From Dacryopinax spathularia (lineage: Eukaryota > Basidiomycota > Dacrymycetes > Dacrymycetales > Dacrymycetaceae), in NCBI GenBank assembly GCA_037974965.1, contig JBBPFI010000004.1:1736001-1800000 (forward strand): a DNA stretch of 64,000 bases. Direction: 5' to 3'. This document shows, piece by piece, positions 20,388 through 32,843 of this stretch (position 1 is its first letter; the number at the start of each line of letters is the position of its first letter). Below the pieces are notes generated by a model. The model worked only from the letters and a program-made list of their open reading frames with translations, searched no databases and had not been told where the DNA came from. A program made the translations under genes and the position numbers.

Positions 20388-21631
20388 CTACTGTGCTTCT
20401 CCCGCTCTCAATTGCTCCTTAGCCCTCCGCTCAGCCAACCAGCCCCTTATAGCCGTGCTGCTTATCTTGGCCTCTTTCAGCCTCTCGGCATCTTCATGCG
20501 GGAGAGACGCTTCGGTGGGCGAGACGACGTCTATCACGTAGACTTCCAAGGCGGGAAGATGGTTCGTGGCGCGGATCTTGGCGACTGTCAAGGAAGGTCA
20601 GAATATGCGCGCATATATGGCCCTTTTACGTTGAAAATGAGACGCAGAGCATGTTAAAGGATCCGGGAAGGGAAGGTGTCCAATGTAGCACAGTACGCAA
20701 GCAGCACAGAGTGAATGCAAGGAGGAAGAGGAGGAGGGAGGGGTACGTACTAGCCTCGGCCCCACCGACCGTCTCCCGACTAACGACAAGCGCCTCTATC
20801 CCGCTATCCCACGCCGTCGGCCCGGCAACATCACTTATCTCCACTCCCTCGACCGTAACACCCGGCCTGAAAAGCCTACAGAACTCCTCCACTCCCCTCT
20901 TCCGCTCTTCAAAGCTCTCTACCAACTCTGCGTGTTTCTTGGACTTTAGTAAGGAGGGAGAGGTAAGGCCGACGATGAGCGTGTGGGAAGTGAGGAGAAG
21001 GGCGAGGGAGAGCAGGATCCGGTGGCCCGCGTGCAGGTGGTCGAATGTCCCTCCTAGAGCTGTTATTCGGTGCTGGGGGGGATAGTAAGCAGGAGGGGGG
21101 AGGGAGGGGACTGTTGGGTCTAGGTGAGCGGGGAGGTGGGGAGAGGGGATGGGAAGACGGGGGAGGTCTGCTAGTCCGCTATTAGGCGGTAGGGGCGGTT
21201 CTGCGGCCTGGTCAGTTTGCCCCTGCCTGCTGTTGGGAGAGAGGCGTACGGCTGTCTGGAGCGTAGATGACCTCCCATCCAGTCCCTACTCTTTCTCCCA
21301 GCGAGGGGAGTATTTCTGGAGGTTCGAGCAAAACTTCCACCCTCCGCTCCCATTCCCCCCTCTCCAAGGCCTCCGCAACAGCAGCAACGTACACCGTCCC
21401 TACCAACCGCTGCAGAGCATGCCAGTGCTGTCTCGCATTTAGGCCGCCCTGGGACGCAGGTCGGAATAACGGGGAGATAAGGACTATAAGCAGGCGGGAG
21501 AGGGGTTGTTGGGATGCTGGGTGGAGAGAGGGCAGGAGGGATGAGGGGTTTGTGAGGTAGCTGAAGGAGGGGAGGGGGAGGAGGAGGAGGGCGCGGGGTT
21601 GGGTGGTTGTGGGCCGGGGGTTGGAGGCCAT
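20388..21631 (-). CDS. CAB4: Phosphopantetheine adenylyltransferase (CoA biosynthesis)
   Basis: Proposed exons are 21631-21250, 21170-20751 and 20584-20388 (332 aa); the first splice is the least certain. The enzyme makes dephospho-CoA from 4'-phosphopantetheine and ATP. ALGGTFDHLHAGHRILLS is the nucleotidyltransferase T/HxGH signature of the eukaryotic monofunctional type, and VVSRET with a following VIDVVSPTE and KISSTAIRGWL complete the conserved core. The N-terminal 125 residues are a poorly conserved extension seen in fungal relatives. Its start lies 395 bp from that of the divergently transcribed uS13m gene. Confidence 0.88.
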
Positions 21632-22026
21632 CGTTACTGCTCCCTGGCTACCCTCGTCGTCGTCGCCGTCTTGCCTCAGTAGGTGGGGTTAAGCAGACGG
21701 TGAGGAGAGCTGTGGGCTTACGCCCACCTTACAGCTGCGCTCATGCGCGCCATGCAGGACGCGATGATGTCGCCATTAACCATCGTCCGAACCTCTCACT
21801 GAGTGGCGGTGCAGAAGTGTGAATGCTTCCGATGTCCTTTTTGGGAAACACACAACTGGAATTCGCGCGAGCTGCAACGTCGAGCACAAGCCGGACGCCA
21901 ACCGCGACAAACACTCAGTCCCAACTCACCGCCAGCTCTCGAAGGGGAGGTGGAGTTGCTGACGGGTAACTTTTTAAGAGATCAGGAAGGTCGAAAGGAG
22001 AGGGTAATAAAGAAGAAGACGCGAGA
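21632..22026. other. Divergent promoter region CAB4 / uS13m
   Basis: These 395 bp separate two genes transcribed in opposite directions. No coding sequence was recognised. Confidence 0.5.
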
Positions 22027-22867
22027 TGTATATCCTCGGTATACTCCTGCCTGACCAGAAGGTCGTCCGCGTACGTCCTAGTCTCCAAAATATCTGCATA
22101 CACGATCTGACCGTATCCTCCACTCTTTGTTCTTTCCGACTCTCCTTGCACCTTGGTACTCTCACCGGATGCTCATGACGTCTGGTGGCGGATCTGCCTT
22201 CTCTGGTTCCCCCATCGTCACGCCATGTCGTCCTGTCCGTGTCGCTCTCTGAACCATTTGACCGTCTGTGAACCGGCGTGCTCTCTCGCTCGTTCCGCTC
22301 GCTCACACAGCGCGCCCTCCGAGCCTTTTACGGCATCAACTACTACCTCGCCGAGCGCATCTGCGCCCGCTTCCAAATCCACGCCCAATGCCGCGTGCAC
22401 GAGCTGACCGACGCGCAAATCGCCGCTCTCTCCGCCTACCTCTCTTCACCGAGCACAGTCGCCCCCCCATACCGGTGCAAACGCGCCGCGCCTGGCGAGC
22501 GTCCCCCTCCCCTTACTGCTCCCTTGCCAGCGGAGGCAATGGAGAGGAGCAAGCTGCCAGACCAGCTGGCGGGGATCAGGATTGAGAGTGAGGCGAGGAG
22601 GTACATGCGGGAGAATATTGCGCATCATAGGGAGATTGGGACGTATAAGGGGAGGAGGCATGCGATGCGGTTCCCCGTGAGAGGACAGAAGACGAGGACG
22701 AACGCGAAGACGGCTAGGAAGCTGAATATGATTGAGAGGAGGGCTTATGGGACTTGGTCAGTCGTGCTTTCTGCCTTTCCTCCTTATCTCTGCCCTCCTC
22801 CTGTCGCAGTCCTTTCTTCCTACCTCCTTCTTGTTTCATGTGCCCACGTCGCAGGATACAAAGCTGA
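22027..22867 (+). CDS. SWS2: Mitochondrial small-subunit ribosomal protein uS13
   Basis: Exons 22027-22071, 22311-22756 and 22855-22867 give 167 aa. The tiny first exon encodes MYILGILLPDQKVVR, the canonical uS13 start, and joins in phase to RALRAFYGIN. LAGIRIESEARRYMRENI and HREIGTYKGRRHAMRFPVRG with GQKTRTNAKTA are diagnostic for uS13, which sits at the head of the small subunit and contacts tRNA. An insertion around residues 60-90 is typical of mitochondrial forms. The last exon adds only four residues and is less certain. Confidence 0.87.
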
Positions 22868-23165
22868 CTGCATCGCAGGGCTGCTCCGACGGACGCGAGA
22901 GAAGTTGAAACACCTAGAGCGTCGCCGATCTTCCAGGCGCTTAGACACGCCTTCTGGTCCCAACGGCCGTCTTTGTAGACCTATAACTATAATACAACGG
23001 CGCATCTATCCCCGCAGTACTGTCCCATTCTAGCAGATCTGGCCCAGTCCGGCATGCACAGCGGCACGTCGGCTGGCTGTAAGCTGTACAGCGCACCAGA
23101 GCTCAGTGACACGCTCGCTCGCCGCTAAGCTGCTTCACAGCCCGCGCGCTTCCCTGCTGTCAGCG

Positions 23166-24031
<866 letters not shown>

Positions 24032-24359
24032 CTCTGCCTAGTCAAATCAACAACCAGCAGCAGGCAATCAAAATCAGAGGAGGACGCGTTCCTGGTTCAC
24101 TACTACGCAGTAGGACGTGGTGAGACGCGAATGAATATGAATATGGAAAAGGGTCCGTCAATTGGCCGCACAATGACCGCATGTCCTACATTGCTAGCCT
24201 GCTCCTCCTCCTCCCACCTGCTCCTGCTCCTGACTGTCTAGCTACTCTCAGAAGGCCTACGCGGCCCCTCAGCTTCTCTCCACCCCTCTTCTCGTCACCC
24301 TCTCCCTCGCAAAACAACGAGAATAAAAGAAATCGCAAAACAACGAGAATAAAAGAAAG

Positions 24360-26671
24360 ATGCCATCTCCGGCACTGCAGGCGAGGATAGCGGCGTTCGA
24401 ACAGCCTTCCTCTACCGCCTCCGCATCAACATCAACAGGCTTCCCAGTCCGGAGACCGTCGATGAATGCGCATATACAAGCTCAAAGGCATCTGATGGAC
24501 GATGGGGACCTACGGTCGCCTACTGCAATCAGCTTGGCTGGGATCGTGCCTCTTCTACCTGAACGAATATCTGCCGGAACCTCAGGAACGGGCTCAACGT
24601 CGGGGACGGGAGACGCTGGGTCGGGCGGTGGATTTAGAACTGAGAGTGGCAGTGGAGTAGGAATGGGGGCAGGGGTGGGAAAGGGAAAGAGCAAAGTCGC
24701 GCCGCCCAGTGTGATCCTGGGTCTTCCTCAGCCCAAGCCTATCCCGCCTGTCTCCTCCCCTGGACCAGCATCATCGTCCATCGCCTCAGCACCAGCGTCC
24801 GCGCTCAACCGCCGCGTACCCCCACCACCAGTGACGACATACGCCCCTTATATCCCAAAACGCGGTGCTCCGCCCCTCCCGCCGCGGAAGACGACTACGC
24901 CTACCCCCACACCTCCGCCTTCGAGTGGGCTTGCCACTGCCACCGCTGGACCTCTACAACAGCAGCAACAACAATACCCCACCTCCTACGCACCCCGTCT
25001 GCCCAGCCGACCACCTTCGACATCTTCGAACCTCCCTCAACTCATGCACTCCCCTTCCCTCACCTCTCTGCGGTCAGCCTCATCAGTCCGTTCCCTGCAA
25101 TCCCTGCAATCCCGAGCCTCTTCAGTCCGGTCCCCGCCGCCGCCTCTCCCCCTCTCTTCCGGTACAGGTTCTGGAGCGCCGACGGGCCTCACCCCTCCCG
25201 CTCCAAGGACTCTGTCCAGACACGCCCCAACCCCAAGCACGAGTTCCTTCCAAAGTGTGAGCCTCAACTCCGCCGATGAAGGACGCAGATCCCCTCCGCT
25301 CGACTCTATCTTGTCGCTCAACTCTTCCCTCTCTTCGCCTCCTCCCGGAGCGCGAGCCATCTCCCGCCCTGGCTCCTCCGCAAATCAAGGAACGACCGGG
25401 CCGGAGGACACGACCAGCACAAGCCTGGAAGACGACGAGCTCGAACGAGCAACAACGTCTTCGTTTGCCGATACGGCGTCGTACGATATCGTCGACCCGT
25501 CCTCATCCCCCGTGTCGCCCATCTCCGCGCCGGGACTTAATTGGCGGCCTTCCTCCGCTCGAGCAGGGCGGACAGAAGCGGACTCGGATGCTGCTGCTGC
25601 TGGCTCAGGAGGAGGAGGGGCAGGAGGGGCAGGACGAGGGTACGAAGGCTTCGAGACGATCGATGTTGACGACCGCACGCCCGTCGTAGTCCAATGGAGC
25701 TCATGGAAAGGCAAGACCAGCTCGAGTCCTAGTCCTGCTCAGAGTCCAGGAATGCAGCCTACTCCTCGGATTCCCAGCACTGGTTCTGGTACTACTGGTG
25801 GGGTGGGAGCGGGGTGGAGGAAACCACCGCCGCCGTCGGCGAGCTGGAGTGCGCCTTCGTCTCCTCCGCCTGGAAGGGTGGGGAGAGCGGTGCCCCCCGT
25901 ACATGCGATGTCGGCTCAGGGGACAGGAGCTAGTGGTCGAACTTTCAAGCCCGATGCGCTGACCGAGGAGGAAGTAGGGAAAGAGAAGCACAAGGGGAGG
26001 AGCCCGCCCATCCCCTACTCTGCAAAAGAACGGTACATGGCGCTGTTTGACCGAACTTTCAAGGCTTTGCCTCGTGCCTCATCTACCACCACGGGCCGTA
26101 CCAGCACAACCAGTTCTCCGAGCCGAACAAGAGCCGCGAAGCCAGAGCAGACGGAGTCCCAGCTGTCTACATCGAGTGGGAGTACGAGCTCTACTCTCAC
26201 TGCACGCTCCGAGGCAACTCTCACACCCTCCACGCCACAAACTAGTCTCAGGCCGCCAGGGCGGAAGGAAAGGGCAGGATGGAGAGGCACTTCAATCGAC
26301 GGTCTCACCTTCCCTGACGACGACGAAGAGCCGGAAGCTGCTGATGCGACGGTGGGAGGGAAAGCAGAAGAGGGGGAGGAAGAGGACAAGGGGGATGTAC
26401 TGCCTGGATGGGCTGTTAAGGCTATTTGGGAACGGTCGAGGTTGCCTAGAGAGGTGTTGCGGGAGATCTGGTATGTCTTTCCCCTTTTTCCTGTTGGTTG
26501 GAGTTGGGAGACGGGGCTGATGCTGGGGATAGGAACGAATGTGATCCCGACAAGCGAGGCGTTCTAGACCGGGAAGGGTTCGCGAGGGGTATGTGGAGGA
26601 TCGATGAGGAGCTCCGACGAGCTCGGGAGAAGGGCTCTGCAGTACAACAGGGTGCAAAGAGGCGGAGGTAA
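24360..26671 (+). CDS. IRS4: EH-domain protein of the IRS4/TAX4 type
   Basis: Exons 24360-26470 and 26533-26671 give 749 aa. The first 600 residues are low-complexity Ser/Pro/Thr-rich sequence. The C-terminus, SAKERYMALFDRTF at about 560 and AVKAIWERSRLPREVLREIW plus NECDPDKRGVLDREGF at 690-735, is an EH domain in which the intron falls between the two EF-hand-like halves. Yeast Irs4/Tax4 regulate phosphoinositide turnover, autophagy and rDNA silencing. The gene is transcribed divergently from BET3 and converges with ATG9. Confidence 0.82.
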
Positions 26672-26838
26672 CACTATCCAACGGGAGAACAGGAGGTGTA
26701 CAATCACAGCGTGAAGTGTATGTATGTATTTATGTCAGAGGGAGAAAAAGAGGTGTATTCATACAGTATCAAGCATGGTATGTTACAGCCGTGCGTTCTA
26801 ACAAACAATACCTACAAGTATGTACAGTGCTTGGACGA

Positions 26839-29720
26839 TCAGATGACGCCCCTCCGGCGGTCGTATATGTCCGCTAGGAGACCCATGACGCCTCCATCGG
26901 TTAGCTCATCTGCCCCCTTCCCATCGTCCACCGTACTCTCTGCACCGGCGGGCGGACGCACTTCGCGTACGTACGAGTCGCCCAGCTCGCTGCCGACTTC
27001 TTCACCTTCTGCGTCCTCGGCTACCGTAGAGGGTGAACTACGAGCAGCGGGAGCCTTGCCTCGTCGGCGGTTCATGCTCTTCTGCAGCGCACGTTCGTAC
27101 ATCTGAGCACGGTCGGCCAGGTTCGAAGGCGGAGGATGTGCAGGTGGCGGCAGAGTCATGCTCGGTACGGCCTGCGAGAGCGGTGGGATACGGCCTCGAG
27201 ACTTTGAGCGGCGGAAGGCGGACGTGGTTGGATGCGCTGCGGGAGAGCTGGTCTGGGCGGTATACTCGGCCATGCGGGACAGGTACAGCGAGCCTGCTGG
27301 ATCAGAGGGTATCCAGTCTGGATTGGCAGCCTTGAAGTTAAGGAAGCTCTTCTCCATCTTGCCTTCCTTTGACATGTAGCGCTCGTCGCCTTGCGTCGTC
27401 GGGGCACCATACTAGAAAAGACATGTCAGCATGATCTCCAGGGACCGGATGCGGGCTACTTACGTTGACATTGCCGTGCCTCTTGAAGTCAAAGACGGCA
27501 AAGCTGCACACATAGCCAAGCCCGTCCACGTGCACCGTGAACTCGCGGAAGAAGTCGATAATGGCTGGGGCGCAGGCAGGTAGGGAGAACCAGAGGATGA
27601 ACGGGGTGAGGACAACCGACAGCAGTTCTTGCGCAAAAATAGTAATCTTCATCTCGTATAATTTGCCGAATTCAGTGTGTACCTAACAGAAGCTCAGGCA
27701 TGTTCCGCAAGTATCCTAGCACACATACCGTCTTAGAATGCAGCTTGTCGTTCCATTCTTCGGGCATCCAATGTGTGTATTGGACCAGTTCCTTCATGAG
27801 CGTCTCAGGATCGAAAACAGTTCTTTCGTCTGGCACCATTCCCCGGGCAACGGCCAAGATACTACCGAACACACCAAGGTAGAACAGAACAGTCCGGTGA
27901 GGGGTGATTTCGAAGCCGAGGAAGACATCCGGATCGATGACGGTAGCCAATAGCAGTACGGCAGCAAATGCGCCAGCCACGAAAGCCACAAAGCGCATGA
28001 CTGCGGCGATCTTGGATGAGGGAAATTGTGATATGTATTCCGATGCGATCGGGTATGATTCGTGCATCCTTCGTGTAAAAAGATGGGGCAGTTCGTTGAA
28101 CTCCCTAAACTTCCACTGGGCGAGTCGGGTATATTGACGCCCGCCGATATACGACGGGTTCTTGTGGTATTCCTGAGCAAAGTTCAGCTGAGTACGCAAG
28201 GCAGAGTCCACTGGATTACCTCGAAGTAACGGAAGAAGAAGTACATGAGCAGATACATGACGATAAATGGGGCCAAGATAGCGTTGAGAATTCCGGCGAA
28301 CACAAACCGCCGCTTCAACTGTTCGATGTGACTCTTGCGATTTCGCTCCAGAAGAAAGGCTTTCTTTGGATGACCAGCCGGATCGCAGAAGAATGTCATG
28401 ATGCAGTACCGAAGATTCCACTCTAGCGCTCTTGTCAGCGTCCCAGTACCAGGTGCGGTCTCCAATCTCATGAAGGTAGGCAAAGGGAGCGATGACAACG
28501 GCAGAGAAAGGTTCAGGACATCTTTGTTGAACAATGCGATGAGATAGTTTTCTTGCCGCATGATCCGATTCGCAATGTCATGGGCATCCAGTTTGTGATC
28601 AACTTTGCTGCCAGCCATGGAGGAGGAAAGAGCTTGGGCCGTCAAGGCATTTGACTCGCGTATCTTGGAGATACGTGATACGACTGTGGGCCAGGAGATC
28701 GTTTGTATATCCGCCTGTTCTCATCCGTCAGATCCCTGTAGGAACAGCTAGCATACACTTACGTCCGGTATATCCAGAAGGTAGGTATAGAACCGATACA
28801 TGTTGACGAGTTGAATGATGTTGCGTACGTAGACATAGCATTGCCATAGGTAGAAGCCTCCAAAGGCGGCAAAGAACAAAAGCGCCCAACCGGAGAACTG
28901 TGAGGTACACTGCGGTATGATGACGTCGGACAGATGGGTATGCTGGTGTATTGATCGGTAGTCGATGCAGGACAGTAGAAATGTTGAGAAGGCTATCACA
29001 AATCCGACAGTGCTGGACAAATGCTGTCAGAAAAACATCCGACCAAAATCTCCTACACTTACAGCAAGTTCAACCCTTGCGTTAAGGCAATAGTGTAAAT
29101 GCCCTTCCCCACGTAGTATGCGTATACCTGGAGCATGGTCAACGGCGTGGCGAGGGCTTAGCTATGTGACGTACGTCCTGCAGATAGGCATCCAAGTTCT
29201 GCACATTCACCCAATTCCACAAGGCTCTCTCGTACGCGTTCAACCCTGGCCTTTGTGACCCACGATCCCTTGATCCTCCGCCCATCGAGGCTGGCATAGG
29301 CAGGCCATTGCTAGTCGTTCGTGATTTCGTCTTACTGGATCGCCTTGATGGTTTCGCAGGCTCCTGCGTAGGTTCAAACATGATGCTTGTTGGAGGTTCG
29401 CTACCGTCGTCGTCTTCTTCGTCTGCGAGCGCCGGATGTGCATGAGGCACGCCGTCTGCCTCTTGCAGACTGCGCCTCGGCTGCATGGGGGTGCTGGTGC
29501 CATCTTCTGGGTCATCCTGAGGATCCTCCTCATTCTCTTCCGGCACGGAGTTCGCGATAGAGTACCCCTGATAGTGGCGGCCAAGAGGATTCAGGAGATT
29601 AAGGAATGGGCGATGGTGTGAGGTACTGTAGGTAGAGGATGCTGAGAGAGACGGCGAAGGTGGAGAGAGCGCCCGCGTATGCCGAGAGCTAGATGCACGA
29701 GGCAGCGACTGATTAGACAT
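26839..29720 (-). CDS. ATG9: Autophagy lipid scramblase Atg9
   Basis: Seven exons (29720-29175, 29127-29063, 29012-28763, 28714-28220, 28172-27729, 27682-27464, 27411-26839) join in phase to 863 aa. After an acidic cytosolic N-terminus come [31 protein letters not shown], the multiple membrane spans, and [16 protein letters not shown]. The conserved core [15 protein letters not shown] and [20 protein letters not shown] follows, and then [20 protein letters not shown]. Atg9 vesicles seed phagophore formation and Atg9 scrambles phospholipids. The C-terminal tail is disordered and acidic. Confidence 0.94.
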
Positions 29721-30048
29721 AGCGGTGGTCCCTGCTTAAGCCATGTAAAGTAGCAGGTGTCTTCGTCGAGCACGAGCGGGACGACAAAAGGAGGGCCGAC
29801 GAGGACAGGAGTATAGGCCGTTGTTTGCTGAGAGGGGGCTGCGTGTCGTCGAAGGCTGGATAGAATGCCTCCGAAGACGCGGCGTGACTGATTTCTTTCT
29901 CGACGCGTCTTGCTCTTGAACGACCATCTCCTCGAGCTTCGTTCGATATACGCTTACGCTGTCCGGACACCCAAAGGAATTACTGCGCTCTTCACGACGT
30001 CAGAAATACCAGAATCAATCTCCAATAACTCAGCTCGCTCCTTTATCC

Positions 30049-31665
30049 ATGTCGAATGCTCCGGATGCCAGAGCATCCTCTCTTCCCGCCTCTCGCGCAG
30101 GCCTCTGGCCCCTAACTCATTGCAGCGTGTGCTCTCTACCATTCTTTCCGCAGCACAATCCATCACTTCCTCCTACTACTCCGTTTTGGATGACAGAGTG
30201 TGGTCATGTCATGTGCAACGCTCACCTGAGTGCGATCAGGGCATAGGAGGCTGCTGTCAGGAAAACTCATGGCTCCCTACAGAGCCTGATCAAACATGTG
30301 CTCGTTGCAATGCCCCAAACGTTCGTCCCGTACCGCTACAAGCGAATGTCAGAAGAGATCTGGTCCATGCATACTTACCGCAACTGAACTCGGACTCAGA
30401 CAGCGGTCGACTTAGCGCCGTCATATCATCAATTCTTGCCGGATTCGCTAGCTCAATTGGCCCGAGTAGCTCAATATCAACATGATGCTGCCGCAACCCT
30501 CATAGCAAGCTTGCAAGACAAGAAAGAACGGTGCGAGAGGCAGGAGCAAGTATTACAGAAGATCAAACCCGAGCTAGAGAACCTGAGGGTCCTACGACGG
30601 TATGAGTACCCTCCCTCATCGTTGAAGGGCTTACACGAAATGGTCCAGGCAAGTTGGTAATCTCAAAAGGGAGAACGCAGAACTGCGCCGGCGACTTGGA
30701 ATGGATCCGGGTGGACCGCCGCTTTTTCTGTCAACATCGGAACCTACAGCTTCCAGCACAACCACTGGGGAGGCAATCGTGCATGACACCGGTCGGAACG
30801 CAAACGGGAAGCGCCCGCATGTCGAGGAACAGTTAGCGCTGCTTGTGACTTGCGAAGGCCAATTCTGATCAGATTCTGCAGTGCTCCAATGCCACCGCCG
30901 CCGACGATGCGCCCTCCTTCCGTTCGACCTTCTACATCACTGGGGCATTCCGGCTCCTCTGAAACATCATCCTTTGGGGGCGTGCCCCGACCTCCGAGCC
31001 GTATTACCCTACCACCACAGGAGCAGGGCGCCGGAGCTGGTATACTGCACATCGAAAGAGGGATGATGACTCCCAGACCTACCCTCCAGTATTTCCTGCC
31101 TAACAAACATGCGCATATATGTCCTGACATTTCTTAGGCGATTCGAATACACAGTGCCGGCAACACCGAGCGGTTTCGCTCCTCCAATTCGAGCTCCACG
31201 AACATCATATCGTCATGACAGTAGAGCTGGACCAGCATCTCACCATCATTCTAGCTCATCTGCGTACCCGGGTATGGGTCCTCCTCCAACACCAGTGCAC
31301 CCCAGAGCTTCAGCGCAACAACCGCTGTACGGTAGGTCCTTCAAGCATGATATATGCGTGCATACATTGACTATTTCTCAGGAAGTAGTGGCCCCCTTCC
31401 ATTCCCAATGCCAGTTCCGCCTTCGCGTCCTCAGACTGCGCCTATTTCCGATGGAATACACCAGCAGTACTTCACGCCCCAGGCGCAACACATGGCTGTT
31501 CCATCCACCCCAAGAACCAACTTCCCTCGTACGAATCAGCCTCTTCCCCCGCCTACGCCTCAAGGACCCAGATTCGGAATTGGGGCCGCCGAAAGGAGTA
31601 GGAGATTTGTGCCTGCTACTGGACCCAATGGGACTTGGACTAGAGTCAGCGATATGAGAGTCTGA
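30049..31665 (+). CDS. RING-type, coiled-coil protein (Zip3/HEI10-like candidate)
   Basis: Seven exons (30049-30229, 30283-30347, 30400-30599, 30649-30831, 30882-31088, 31138-31331, 31382-31665) join in phase to 437 aa. HCSVCSLPF, TECGHVMCNAHL and QTCARCNAPNVRP make a compact N-terminal RING. A coiled coil follows at about 90-160 (DKKERCERQEQVLQKIKPEL), then a Pro/Ser-rich tail. This order resembles meiotic SUMO/ubiquitin ligases of the Zip3-RNF212-HEI10 group, which mark crossover sites, but the assignment rests on architecture only. Confidence 0.7.
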
Positions 31666-31868
31666 CAGCGCTGTATGCTTCCCGTGGGCCCGCAAAAGCG
31701 CTTCTAGCTGCCGAACTGGACGACTGGTCGGTCGAGCGCGATTCCGTCTAGTCATAATTCGTGTAATAGTTCTTACAGAGCTTTGTAATAATATCATAGC
31801 CTGGTACAGCATTGTATCCATCGTCCATACGTCCCATGGCGCTGTTTCCCCGATGAACAGACAAAGCC

Positions 31869-32535
31869 TCAGGATTTCTCTGCGGCAAGGATCTCCTGCA
31901 CCCGCTTCAGCTTGCTCTCGTTTCCCGTCCCAGGCTCGAGCTTCTTATCGATTCGGGTGCCAATTCGGATATCCGTTGCTATCCTCGGTGCTCCTTGACC
32001 ATGGACCGCCAAGCTGAACGATTGTAAGTTCTTCGTGTTGAGGCAGCAGGGGGACAAGACGAACTGGCAGTCCCGAATGGCAGCGCATACAGCATCCCAC
32101 GGCCCTTCTACACCGCTATCAGCACGAGCCCACAAATACCCAGGAAGCGCAGACGCACCGAGGTTCGTCCCATATCCGCTGGGCAAGGAGATAGGATTCA
32201 GTCGAGTTGTGAGACGAAGAACCAGCTTACTGCATCTGCACGGAGTCCGTCATCAGCAAGAACCGGGACAGGTTCATCAAATGTCCGTACTTTAAAAGTC
32301 AACCCCGACTTCTCAAGCACCCGATGACACTATCCCACCATGATCAGCTCTTATTCGTCCATTCTGAGCGGCTCTACGAGTGCGTACCTCCGCAATGTAT
32401 GGACCGACCTGGCACGTCGTCAGCCGGCGATCAGCAGGTTCTCGGAGCGACACGACGCACCGACGGCTCGCCCGTCCCCATTGGGATAAGACAGAAGTCC
32501 GCTACTGCGTATAGCTCTTCTGCTGGTGTGGACAT
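31869..32535 (-). CDS. ECM15: Ecm15/MTH1187-like thiamine-binding family protein, seven exons including a 5-nt microexon
   Basis: Exons 32535-32461, 32408-32388, 32329-32291, 32235-32231, 32178-32159, 32107-32065 and 32013-31869 give 115 aa. The deduced protein has ADFCLIPMGTGEPS, VGPYIAE, VLEKSGLTFKMHGYGTNLEG and GAPRIATDIRIGTRIDKK, an end-to-end match to the small UPF0045/Ecm15 family. Every exon, including the 5-nt ATGCA exon that restores the conserved K-M-H-G step, is needed to keep this match. Family members bind thiamine-like ligands as tetramers; the cellular role is uncertain. Confidence 0.85.
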
Positions 32536-32843
32536 GTTTGATATCGCAAGATTGGTTCGAGTACAGCGGGTAATGTCCTGAAGAGATGTATAGTAGTAGT
32601 GTGGTACCGACAGCTCAGGACCGGGCGTATCGGGCGCTCTGCCCGAGATCGGGTCGGTCCGATGTGGATCCGAAGGTTAATGCTCTCCGCCAGCATCGAT
32701 CGATTTGCGAATGTTATTCAACGAAGTATTTCAACTATCTGATTACTAGGGCGAGGATGAAGATCAACGTGCATATACTGAGAAAGGTCCCGCAGAAGAT
32801 GAGTTCCGCAGACTGTTATCGCTAGGCGACGCTGCCGCATAGA

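Noticed and set aside
21040-21100. Possible frameshift in phosphopantetheine adenylyltransferase at a C/G homopolymer
   Set aside because: A recount shows seven G on the plus strand at about 21075-21081, which keeps the reading frame open into the GGTFDHLHAGH motif.
24361-26567. Large minus-strand ORFs opposite the IRS4-like gene
   Set aside because: They are shadows caused by low-complexity Ser/Pro codons; the plus strand ends in a clear EH domain.
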